Shown here one piece after another: positions 1-6,059 of a stretch of DNA of 6,587 nucleotides. The stretch lies in assembly GCA_020847015.1 (NCBI GenBank), contig JADLCW010000049.1:1-6587 (forward strand). The letters are read 5' to 3'. The notes below the pieces were generated by a model. It worked only from the letters and a program-made list of their open reading frames with translations. It had not been told where the DNA came from and did no database searches. Source of the stretch: Thermomicrobiales bacterium. Lineage in GTDB: Bacteria; Chloroflexota; Chloroflexia; Thermomicrobiales; UBA6265. The position numbers and the translations under genes are program-made. The first letter of the stretch is position 1; the number at the start of each line of letters is the position of its first letter.

Positions 1-1
1 G

Positions 2-181
2 CGCGAGCGCGACCTGTTGCGCGCCCGGGACGAGGCCGATTTCTTCCTGATGGAAGACGACGAGGACGAAGACGACGCCCTCACCAGCGAGACCGAGGAG
101 GACGAACCGGTCGAGCCGGATAACGAGGGTTTCATCGACGAGTCCGGTCCGCTCAACGATGAGGACGAGCACCAGTTGTAA
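2..181 (+). CDS. C-terminal end of an unidentified protein with a highly acidic tail (5' end outside window)
   Basis: An open frame enters from the left edge and ends at TAA 179-181, giving the last 59 residues. The visible part begins with a charged, helix-like stretch (RERDLLRARDEADFF). It then becomes strongly acidic, with a run rich in Asp and Glu (EDDEDEDD) and further Glu/Asp/Pro segments, and ends in DEDEHQL. There is no recognisable domain, so no function is assigned. Low-complexity acidic tails occur on many unrelated proteins, and this one is best read as a disordered extension of a folded domain lying outside the window. The gene converges on the operon ending at 224, and a hairpin 30 bases past its stop probably ends its transcript. 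The reading frame is supported by GC-rich third codon positions and by the absence of a competing gene; the identity is unknown. Confidence 0.7.
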   Translation, partial: RERDLLRARDEADFFLMEDDEDEDDALTSETEEDEPVEPDNEGFIDESGPLNDEDEHQL

Positions 182-210
182 CGGCGCCGGAAAATTCGGT
201 CCTTCAGACG

Positions 211-235
211 GGGCGGCGCGAAATCAGCGCCGCCC
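211..235. terminator. Perfect 9-bp hairpin between convergent genes, probable terminator
   Basis: GGGCGGCGC at 211-219 is exactly complementary to GCGCCGCCC at 227-235, with a 7-base loop. On the plus strand a moderately T-rich stretch follows (GGTTGTGTCTGTTG), so it could end the acidic-tail gene. On the minus strand no clear T run follows, so its role there is less certain. The left arm doubles as the last sense codons of the kinase gene, and that gene's TGA stop lies in the loop. Confidence 0.6.
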
Positions 236-1249
236 GGTTGTGTCTGTTGCGTCGCGGTCATCGCCCTGCGTCCGCAAACAGTCGAACTCGGATCCGCCCG
301 GCTGCCCGTGCGCGGCCATGAACGCCAGCACGTTTGCCGCCGATCCAACCCCAGCTCGCGGGCCACGCCGCGTCACCGATGCGGCTCCGGCGGCATTGGC
401 GAACCGCAGCGCGACCGCCGGGTCATCCGTACGTTCCAACGCGTACACCAGAGAACCACCGAACGTGTCGCCCGCCCCGGTGACATCCACGACCGAAACA
501 GCTAACCCCGGCACGGCGATCGTCCGGTCAGGCACGTAGGCGCGGCAGCCCTCCGCCGCCAGCGTCGCCGCCAGCATCCCGATCTCGCGCCGACGCATCC
601 ATTCGATGATGCGCTCGTCACTCCAGCCGGCGAACGATGCCGAGAAGCCGATCCGGTTCACGATGACGGCGCGCGCCCCGCGCAGAAATGGCTCGTCTCG
701 CGGGTCCACGCCCTCCACGTCGAGATCGTAGACGACCTGACGTCCCGCCGCTTGCGCCGACCGCAGCACGGCCAGCGCATCCATCCCCGACGCCCGCAGT
801 CGCCGGATGCGGCCCGGCGTCGCATAGAGAAAACCCGGTCGCCGTAGCGCTGCCAGCGTCGCATCCGGCAAGATCATCGGCGCATCGCCCAGCTCCGGAA
901 TGAGCACCGCATGTTCGCCATCGACCAACACCACGATGGTGCGGGAATCCGGCATGGTCTCGTCGTGCAACATATGCGCGACGCCGACCCCGCCCGCCGC
1001 CAGCTCCGCGCACAGGCGGCGCGATCCTTCGCCCCGGTTCAGCAGCGAAACGAACTCGGTCGGCGCTCCGTATCCAGCGTGAACCGCGGCGGCATTGGCG
1101 ATCGACCCGCCAACGTAGGTCGCCAGCGGCTGCAACATCGCCTTGTCGCCCAGGCCCGGCCAGCGATCGGCGGTGAAATACTCATCCAGCGCGACATCAC
1201 CGATGAAGAACGCCGGCGAAGCGTCTTGACCGAAGTCAGGCGTCGTCAT
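224..1249 (-). CDS. PfkB (ribokinase) family carbohydrate kinase
   Basis: A 341-residue cytoplasmic sugar or nucleoside kinase of the ribokinase/PfkB fold, expected to transfer the gamma-phosphate of ATP to a hydroxyl of a small sugar-like substrate. Visible signatures are the N-terminal G17-D18 substrate-side motif (FFIGDVALDEY), the first family motif VGGSIANAA (46-54, with GG and Asn52), and the second motif DVTGAGDTFGGSL (255-267). Asp261 of the second motif is the expected catalytic base and the GAG before it forms the anion hole. Length is normal for the family; the last 25 or so residues are a hydrophilic tail. The ATG at 1249 is chosen because it overlaps the upstream TGA as ATGA and the fold begins soon after. 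A longer frame to 1375 would add a glycine-rich segment lying entirely inside the upstream gene. The exact substrate cannot be read from sequence; context suggests a sugar or sugar-amine brought in by the transporter of the same operon. Confidence 0.93.
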   Translation of the reverse strand: MTTPDFGQDASPAFFIGDVALDEYFTADRWPGLGDKAMLQPLATYVGGSIANAAAVHAGYGAPTEFVSLLNRGEGSRRLCAELAAGGVGVAHMLHDETMPDSRTIVVLVDGEHAVLIPELGDAPMILPDATLAALRRPGFLYATPGRIRRLRASGMDALAVLRSAQAAGRQVVYDLDVEGVDPRDEPFLRGARAVIVNRIGFSASFAGWSDERIIEWMRRREIGMLAATLAAEGCRAYVPDRTIAVPGLAVSVVDVTGAGDTFGGSLVYALERTDDPAVALRFANAAGAASVTRRGPRAGVGSAANVLAFMAAHGQPGGSEFDCLRTQGDDRDATDTTGRR

Positions 1250-1755
1250 GGTGTTGCGGTCACCCGCGCCGGACCTCCCACCACCTCCACCCATGATGAC
1301 CCCGACCCGTCGCCGACCGTCGCCATCCAATAGTAGTGCGTGGGTTTGCCGATCCCGCGACAGGCATCGTGCCACGTGCCCGTCTGCAAGACCGCGACCA
1401 TGCCTGGCTCCAGCACGAAGGCCCGCAGATTCTCGACACGCGGAGCCGACTCCGCAGTCGGCGCCGCGACCACCAACACGACCGGGTCAGCCATGCAGAA
1501 CAGCGCCTCTTCAGTAACCAGGTGGCGCTCCATTCGGTTCGTCGCGAATGGCGCCGGGCCACCGAGCGTGACGCCCAGACTGCCATTACGCATCAGCAGC
1601 GGTTCGGCGGTGTAGCAGTCCAGCCAGCCGTCACCATCCGTGAACACCAACCGCGGCGAATCGAGGTCGGCCCGCTCCCGGGGAGCCATGCGCAGGAGCC
1701 GGCCGTAGGGCGCGAACTCACGCTCGGTCGCCGGAGTGGCGACGACGATCATCAT
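1246..1755 (-). CDS. Ureidoglycolate lyase (AllA-like) family cupin
   Basis: A 169-residue protein resembling the ureidoglycolate lyase family, a cupin-fold group whose founding member splits ureidoglycolate into glyoxylate and urea. Family-like landmarks appear in order: an N-terminal segment with FAPYG (14-18), ERH (76-78), TEEALF (81-86), a hydrophobic strand VVLVVAA (92-98), LRAFVL (110-115) and GTWH (126-129). These match the ERH, T-x-AF, LRAF and WH positions I recall from E. coli AllA. No other allantoin pathway gene is nearby, so a true purine role is doubtful; a C-N lyase or isomerase step on a sugar-derived compound is possible. Its start overlaps the BtpA-like stop. Two ATGs stand in tandem at 1755 and 1752; a GGGAG lies just upstream, at better spacing for the second, so the protein may be one residue shorter. 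Its own stop overlaps the kinase start. Family assignment is fairly secure, the reaction is not. Confidence 0.8.
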   Translation of the reverse strand: MMIVVATPATEREFAPYGRLLRMAPRERADLDSPRLVFTDGDGWLDCYTAEPLLMRNGSLGVTLGGPAPFATNRMERHLVTEEALFCMADPVVLVVAAPTAESAPRVENLRAFVLEPGMVAVLQTGTWHDACRGIGKPTHYYWMATVGDGSGSSWVEVVGGPARVTATP

Positions 1756-2531
1756 GTCTCTCCCGCGTCGCCAACTGCTGCCCGCTGGCGTCGCAGATCG
1801 CCTACGAGGGCCATGATCTCCGCCACATGCGCCAGTTCCACGACGCCATCGTCGCGGTGGGTGTTCTTGAAGTAGCTGCCGACAATTGCGCCATCCGCGA
1901 GCGCGAGTTGCTCGCGGCAGTTGGCTGCGGTCAGTCCCGCCCCGATCAGCAGTGGGAACTCCTGTCCCACGATCTCCCGGAAGCGGCGCACCTTGTCCAG
2001 ATCCGTTTCCTGGCCGGTGGCCTCGCCAGTCACCACCACGGCATCGCAGCGCTCCATGGCGAGACGCAGATCGTCCTCCAGCGAACGCCCGGAGCGGACC
2101 GGCTGATATTTGAACCGCACCCCGCCCAGCAGATAGACCGGATTCTCTCGCCGCAGTCGCGCCAGATCGCTCGCGAAGACGGCATCCTCGCTCGGCGGCA
2201 GATGCCCGGCGACGGAGTCGATCTGGATGAACTTCACAGCGAAGCGCGCAGCCAGCGCGAATGCCTCCCGGTAGTCATGCAGCACATTGAGTCCGACGAG
2301 CAGCGGCGGTTTGGTTGCCTGCAGCCACTCCAGCGCGGCAACCACATCCGCCACGTCGCCGAAGTAGTTCTCCACGACAACGGCATCGACGCCACCTTCC
2401 GCCAGCGCTGCGACGTCCTGCTGGGCAATGGCCAACCGCTCTTCCCGGTCGGAGCCGCCGAGATGCAGCATGCCCAGGATGGGCTTGTCGCGGGAGAATG
2501 GGATTCGGGTCCCGGTTCGTTCCACCACCAT
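1752..2531 (-). CDS. BtpA/SgcQ family TIM-barrel protein
   Basis: A 259-residue protein of the BtpA/SgcQ family. Family-type motifs run through its whole length: ILGMLHL (18-24), EGGVDAVVVEN (45-55), VGLNVL (79-84), GGVRFKYQPV (136-145), VVTGEATG (166-173), GAGLTAAN (197-204) and DGAIVGSYFK (213-222). The regular strand-helix spacing and the glycine-rich phosphate-loop-like segments near the C terminus fit a TIM barrel that binds a phosphorylated ligand. In cyanobacteria BtpA is linked to photosystem I stability; E. coli SgcQ sits in a cryptic sugar PTS operon, and no reaction is firmly established for the family. Nothing in the window suggests photosynthesis, so an enzymatic role on the phosphorylated product of the neighbouring PfkB kinase is more likely. 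An AGGA about 8 bases before the ATG supports the start. It follows the regulator gene after 33 bases and overlaps the cupin gene by 4. Confidence 0.9.
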   Translation of the reverse strand: MVVERTGTRIPFSRDKPILGMLHLGGSDREERLAIAQQDVAALAEGGVDAVVVENYFGDVADVVAALEWLQATKPPLLVGLNVLHDYREAFALAARFAVKFIQIDSVAGHLPPSEDAVFASDLARLRRENPVYLLGGVRFKYQPVRSGRSLEDDLRLAMERCDAVVVTGEATGQETDLDKVRRFREIVGQEFPLLIGAGLTAANCREQLALADGAIVGSYFKNTHRDDGVVELAHVAEIMALVGDLRRQRAAVGDAGET

Positions 2532-2564
2532 GAACTCATTCCTGTTCGTTCGGCGATCGGCCCC

Positions 2565-3329
2565 TCAGGGATTCGGCATCGGAACCCCACCGCCCATCAT
2601 CGTCACCACGTTGATCGCCACGTCCGGGGAGTACACCACCGACGTTTCCTCGACCAGTTCGTCACGATCCGAAAACACTCGGCCGCTGGCGCAGAGCAAC
2701 CCCGGTGGTTCCTCTCGTGCACCAAATGTCTCGCGCGCGAGACCCGACCAGGGGACGGCCGACAAGGTGAGTTCCGACCGCGCCGGCGTCACCCCGTACT
2801 CCTCGCGCAGCACCTGATAGAGCGAGGCAGTTTCGAAATCGAATGCATCGAGCCGGGGGAATCGGTCCAGCGACAACCATGAGGTGTCGATGTTTAGAAA
2901 CTCCGTACCGTCCACCCCGGTGACGCCTCGCGCTCGCACCATGCGCAGCCTGCGACCGCGATGATCCTCGGCGATCTCTCGTTCGATCAGCCGCGTGATG
3001 GGTTTTTGTCCGCGTGCCTTTGAGAAGTCAGTAAAACTCCCGAAATTCCAAACGCTGTAGGTAATCGGACGGTATGAAACGAGCGTACCCTTGCCGCGCA
3101 CCTGCCGCACCAAGCCGTCATCAACCAGCAGTGACACGGCGTGGCGGACCGTTCCCCGCGTGATCCCGTGGGCGCGCTGGAGCGTTGTCTCCGAAGGAAT
3201 CGCCTCGCTCTCCCGGTACGCTCCGTCCAGAATGTCTTGCCGCAGGATGCGGTAGAGCTGGACGTAGAGCGGAGTGGGGTCGGCGGGGTCGAGCGGGCAC
3301 AGATCCCGCTCGCCGCGTCGCTCGGTCAT
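2565..3329 (-). CDS. GntR family transcriptional regulator with UTRA effector domain (HutC-type)
   Basis: A 254-residue DNA-binding regulator. Residues 18-86 form the GntR winged helix: PLYVQLYRILRQDILDG, then IPSE (44-47), the recognition helix ITRGTVRHAV (56-65) and the wing with GKGT (79-82). The rest (about 95-245) has the length and pattern of a UTRA domain, including YQVLREEYGV (171-180) and a late DELVEET segment, which in relatives binds small sugars, sugar phosphates or amino-acid-like effectors. It most probably represses this operon and is released by the imported solute or its product. Its ATG overlaps the stop of the binding-protein gene (ATGA) with no clear ribosome binding site, so it appears translationally coupled. 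Placing the regulator between transport and enzyme genes implies autoregulation. A HutC-type half-symmetric site, TGTATAGACA, lies upstream of the operon at 6004-6013. Confidence 0.92.
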   Translation of the reverse strand: MTERRGERDLCPLDPADPTPLYVQLYRILRQDILDGAYRESEAIPSETTLQRAHGITRGTVRHAVSLLVDDGLVRQVRGKGTLVSYRPITYSVWNFGSFTDFSKARGQKPITRLIEREIAEDHRGRRLRMVRARGVTGVDGTEFLNIDTSWLSLDRFPRLDAFDFETASLYQVLREEYGVTPARSELTLSAVPWSGLARETFGAREEPPGLLCASGRVFSDRDELVEETSVVYSPDVAINVVTMMGGGVPMPNP

Positions 3330-4231
3330 TGGCCAGCGTTCGTCAGCAGCTTCTCGACCGCGGCCTCTTGCAGACCGTAGCGATCGAGGATCGCAACGTA
3401 CGAACCGTCTTCAATCATCGAAGTCAGCGCGGCCGCCACGGCGTCTTCGAGCTGAGTCGCATCTTTGGCGAATCCGATGCCGTAGTAGCCCTGGTTCAAC
3501 AGCTCATCGACCTTGACCCATTTGTCGGGTTCGCGCTTCTGCAAGTCCAGCACGCCTTCGAATCCGATGATCGCAGCCACCGCGCGCTTCTGCTTCATCT
3601 GCAGCAACTGTTCCGCCAGCGACGGCACGGTGACGATGTTGATCTGGTCGTCTGCGCCGCACTTCTCTTTGCTCAGGTCCTCCACCACAGTCACCCAGTT
3701 GGTGCCGGTGGCCACCGTCACCGTTTCGCCGCACAGATCGGAAATCGTCTTGAACTTGTCGGCGAATTCGATCGGAGCGAAGAACTGATCGCCGGTCTTG
3801 AAATAGTCGAGGAAACTGAGCTTGTCGTGACGCTTGGCCAGATCGAGCATCGCTGTCCAGATCAGATCCGCCCGGCCGGTTGTCACCGAGGGAATGAGCT
3901 GGGCAAACTCCATATTCTGGAATACCGGCTCCAGTCCCAACCGGGTCGCCACCTCGCGGGCAAGATCGATATCGGCGCCTTTCAAATCGGTCGAACCGGG
4001 ATCGGAGTACTCCATCGGCGGATAGGCAAGGCTGATGGCGATGTTGAGTTTGCCGGAATCCCTGACCTTGTCAGGCAGCAGATCGGCGAAGTTCGGGGTC
4101 GCCTGCGGCGTCTGAGCCGCTGCGCCCGGGATGCGGCTCAGCGGAGCCGCCAGAGAAATCACCAGCGGGGCCGCAATCCACCGCAGCGCCGCGCGCCGCG
4201 TGCCGACAATCTTTCGAAATGACTCGTTCAC
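3326..4231 (-). CDS. ABC transporter solute-binding protein, family 3 (amino-acid type)
   Basis: A 301-residue extracytoplasmic binding protein of the SBP_bac_3 class. The leader has a Tat-like motif TRRAALR (11-17), a hydrophobic core and a signal peptidase I-type site after GAAA (about residue 39); there is no lipobox cysteine. The mature part shows the usual opening (LNIAISLAYPPMEYSD), lobe hinge features and an Arg at about 134, aligning with the carboxylate-binding Arg of HisJ-type proteins. Cys167 and Cys191 could form a disulfide. The position that normally carries the alpha-amino-binding Asp reads IIGFE (221-225), Gly instead of Asp, so the ligand may not be a plain alpha-amino acid. 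GTG 4231 is preferred as the start because AAGGAG lies 6 bases upstream; GTG 4246 would overlap the ATPase stop but lacks a good site. It serves the permease and ATPase encoded just before it, and its stop overlaps the regulator start. Confidence 0.9.
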   Translation of the reverse strand: MNESFRKIVGTRRAALRWIAAPLVISLAAPLSRIPGAAAQTPQATPNFADLLPDKVRDSGKLNIAISLAYPPMEYSDPGSTDLKGADIDLAREVATRLGLEPVFQNMEFAQLIPSVTTGRADLIWTAMLDLAKRHDKLSFLDYFKTGDQFFAPIEFADKFKTISDLCGETVTVATGTNWVTVVEDLSKEKCGADDQINIVTVPSLAEQLLQMKQKRAVAAIIGFEGVLDLQKREPDKWVKVDELLNQGYYGIGFAKDATQLEDAVAAALTSMIEDGSYVAILDRYGLQEAAVEKLLTNAGQ

Positions 4232-4237
4232 GATGCG

Positions 4238-4243
4238 CTCCTT
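4238..4243 (-). promoter_or_regulatory. Ribosome binding site of the binding-protein gene
   Basis: AAGGAG reads down from 4243 to 4238 on the minus strand, with a 6-base spacer (CGCATC) to GTG 4231. This decides the start in favour of 4231 over the GTG at 4246, which would place the Shine-Dalgarno inside the coding sequence. Confidence 0.75.
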
Positions 4244-5043
4244 CACGATTGGTTCGTTCCCGACGACGCTTCGTCGGGATCAGCGATCACCCGGGCGAGG
4301 AATCTCCGCACCCGCTTGTCCTTCGGGTTCACGAGCACTTCACTCGGCCGGCCGATTTCTCGAAGCTCACCATCCACCATGATGGCCACTCGATCGGCGA
4401 CCTCGCGAGCAAACCCGATCTCATGCGTGACCACGATCATGGTCGCGCCTTCGCTGGCGATGCGCCGCATGACATCCAGCACCTCCCCCACCAACTCGGA
4501 ATCGAGTGCGGAGGTCGGTTCGTCGAAAAGCATCAGCTTCGGTTGCATGGCGAGCGCGCGGGCGATCGCCACACGCTGTTTCTGGCCGCCAGAAAGCTGG
4601 GACGGCCACGCGTTGGCGCGATCTCGCAACCCGACGCTCTCAAGCAGATCCAATGCCCTGCTCATCGCAACCGCTTTCGGCTCCCGACGCACGACGAGCG
4701 GACCTTCCACAACGTTGCCGAGCACCGTCAGATGCGGGAACAGGTTGAAGTGCTGGAACACCATGCCGATATCTTGCTGCTGGCGTCGGATCTTCCGTTC
4801 CGGCAACTCCCGCAGCGCGCCGTCACGCAACTCGTAGCCGATAATCTCGCCGTCGACCCACACCAATCCGTCGTCGATCGTCTCCAGATGGTTGATGCAG
4901 CGCAGCAGCGTGCTCTTGCCGCCGCCGGACGGACCGAGAATGCAGAGCACCTCGCCGTCGCCGACCTCGAGATCAATTCCACGCAGCACTTCGCGCGCGC
5001 CGAACCGCTTGTGGACATTGACGACCTTGACGACCGGCGTCAC
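4243..5043 (-). CDS. Polar amino-acid-type ABC transporter ATP-binding protein (GlnQ/HisP class)
   Basis: A 266-residue cytoplasmic ATPase that powers the importer. All catalytic elements are intact: Walker A GPSGGGKST (37-45), Q-loop Gln97 in MVFQHFNLFPHLTV, signature LSGGQ (150-154), Walker B LMLFDEP (170-176), D-loop SALD (178-181) and switch His207 in VVTHEIGF. The FNLFPHLTVLGNV segment and the total length are typical of the GlnQ/HisP group that serves polar amino acids, opines and related compounds. It begins at GTG 5043, only 2 bases after the permease TAG, with AAGGAG at 5056-5051 (spacer 7), and ends in a hydrophilic tail just before the binding-protein gene. As one ATPase with one permease gene, it most likely assembles as a dimer with a permease homodimer. 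Confidence 0.96.
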   Translation of the reverse strand: MTPVVKVVNVHKRFGAREVLRGIDLEVGDGEVLCILGPSGGGKSTLLRCINHLETIDDGLVWVDGEIIGYELRDGALRELPERKIRRQQQDIGMVFQHFNLFPHLTVLGNVVEGPLVVRREPKAVAMSRALDLLESVGLRDRANAWPSQLSGGQKQRVAIARALAMQPKLMLFDEPTSALDSELVGEVLDVMRRIASEGATMIVVTHEIGFAREVADRVAIMVDGELREIGRPSEVLVNPKDKRVRRFLARVIADPDEASSGTNQS

Positions 5044-5045
5044 GC

Positions 5046-5969
5046 CTATGCTCCTTGCCCCGCGCGCGCCGGCCGGAGTCGGTCCGCCAACCCGCCAATC
5101 CAGTCCACCATCCGGGAGCTGGATGTCTGCCGCGCATCGCCGCGGCCGAAGTGGCGCTCGATGAAGTACTGGATGATGCTGAGCACGGTGGTGGCAAGGA
5201 GATACCAGACGGCGCAGACGAAGAGCAGCTCGATTACTGCGCCGTTGACGAAATAGACCTGCTGGGCCGAATTGAGCATCTCGGAAAACGAGATCGTCGC
5301 CGCCAGCGACGAAAACTTCAGCATTCCGATCGCCTGGTTTCCAACCGGCGGAATGATGATGCGCATCGCCTGCGGCAGCACGATGCGACGCAGCGTCTGC
5401 ATGTGCGACATGCCCAGCGCGGCCGCCGCTTCCGTCTGCCCGCGATCCACCGCATTGATGCCGGCGCGCACAACCTCGGTCATGTACGCCCCCTCATTGA
5501 TCCCCAACCCAAGCAGCGCCGCTACGAACGGCGTCACCACTTCGACGGTATTGGCATGGAACAAGCCGGGGATGGTGATGGTTGGAAACACGAGCGCGAT
5601 GTTGAACCAGATCAGCAACTGCAGCAGCAACGGGGTTCCACGGAACAGCCAGACGTACAGCCAAGCGACGCCGCTGGTGACCGGATTGCCAGAGTGCCGC
5701 ATCACCGCGAAGATCGTGCCCAGCGTCAACCCGAGCGTCATCGCCAGCGCCGAAATGAGCAGCGTATTGGCGAAACCGCGCAGGATGATTGGAGCCGTGA
5801 GGAACTCGCCCACGACCGGCCAGTCGATCTGCCCCTCGGCGAACGCCCGTACGATGGTGGCCAGTGCGGCGAGCACCAGCACCGCCGAGACCCAGCGCAG
5901 CGGATGGCGAGACCGCACGACCGGATAGCTACGCTGCGTGAGTTGGTCTACCTCGATCATCGCGCCCAC
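5046..5969 (-). CDS. Amino-acid-type ABC transporter permease (HisM/GlnP class)
   Basis: A 307-residue inner-membrane permease. Hydrophobic segments lie at about 25-43, 66-90, 101-131, 144-160, 213-228 and 244-268. The cytoplasmic coupling loop holds the EAA motif, EAAAALGMSHMQTLRRIVLP (180-199), followed by QAMRIIIPPVGNQ. The WLYVWLFRGTPLLLQLL region is highly typical of the polar amino acid family. It is longer than the roughly 220-residue core because of an N-terminal cytoplasmic segment with an extra helix and a C-terminal hydrophilic tail of about 30 residues, both common in one subgroup. It is the only permease gene here, so a homodimer is expected. GTG 5969 is chosen because GAGGAA stands 8 bases upstream; ATG at 5960, three codons in, is an alternative with poorer spacing. 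It is the first gene of the operon and lies directly behind the candidate promoter. Confidence 0.94.
   Translation of the reverse strand: MGAMIEVDQLTQRSYPVVRSRHPLRWVSAVLVLAALATIVRAFAEGQIDWPVVGEFLTAPIILRGFANTLLISALAMTLGLTLGTIFAVMRHSGNPVTSGVAWLYVWLFRGTPLLLQLLIWFNIALVFPTITIPGLFHANTVEVVTPFVAALLGLGINEGAYMTEVVRAGINAVDRGQTEAAAALGMSHMQTLRRIVLPQAMRIIIPPVGNQAIGMLKFSSLAATISFSEMLNSAQQVYFVNGAVIELLFVCAVWYLLATTVLSIIQYFIERHFGRGDARQTSSSRMVDWIGGLADRLRPARAGQGA
5051..5056 (-). promoter_or_regulatory. Ribosome binding site of the ATPase gene, inside the end of the permease gene
   Basis: AAGGAG is read from 5056 down to 5051, with 7 bases to GTG 5043. It supports the GTG as the true start of the ATPase and shows that this gene has its own strong initiation signal within the last codons of the permease. 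Confidence 0.7.
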
Positions 5970-5999
5970 CGCGGCGATTCCTCAGTAAACTCTCGGGAT

Positions 6000-6025
6000 A
6001 AGTTGTATAGACAGGTGAACAACTT
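6000..6025. promoter_or_regulatory. Candidate GntR (HutC-type) operator within a 7-bp inverted repeat
   Basis: TGTATAGACA at 6004-6013 contains GTATAGAC, which fits the GT-N-TA-N-AC core known for HutC/UTRA-type GntR repressors such as HutC and DasR. It overlaps a larger inverted repeat, AAGTTGT (6000-6006) and ACAACTT (6019-6025), with a 12-base spacer. It sits between the candidate -10 element and the first start codon, a good place for repression by the regulator encoded in the operon. Alternatively the larger repeat forms a hairpin at the 5' end of the mRNA. Confidence 0.55.
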
Positions 6026-6030
6026 CGGCC

Positions 6031-6059
6031 ACGGTAGCAGCCGACCGGCCCGGTGTCAA
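6031..6059 (-). promoter_or_regulatory. Candidate sigma70-type promoter of the seven-gene operon
   Basis: On the minus strand TTGACA (6059-6054) is a perfect -35 hexamer. After exactly 17 bases comes TACCGT (6036-6031), a weak -10 that keeps the first TA and last T. Transcription would start near 6024, about 55 bases before the permease GTG and just ahead of the candidate operator. The weak -10 lowers certainty; TATACA at 6009-6004 is an alternative -10 but lacks a good -35. Confidence 0.45.

Noticed and set aside
1250..1375. N-terminal extension of the kinase up to an ATG at 1375
   Set aside because: The added residues are glycine- and arginine-rich, unlike any PfkB N terminus, and lie inside the cupin gene; ATG 1249 gives a normal family length and an ATGA overlap.
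1827..2882. Long plus-strand open frame (351 codons) opposite the BtpA-like and GntR genes
   Set aside because: It spans the boundary of two well-recognised minus-strand genes, has a His/Arg/Gln-rich composition without any domain, and is the expected antisense shadow in GC-rich DNA.
3185..5256. Two plus-strand open frames of 345 codons each (3185-4222 and 4219-5256)
   Set aside because: Both are antisense to the binding-protein and ATPase genes, whose motifs are intact; neither translation shows a recognisable motif.
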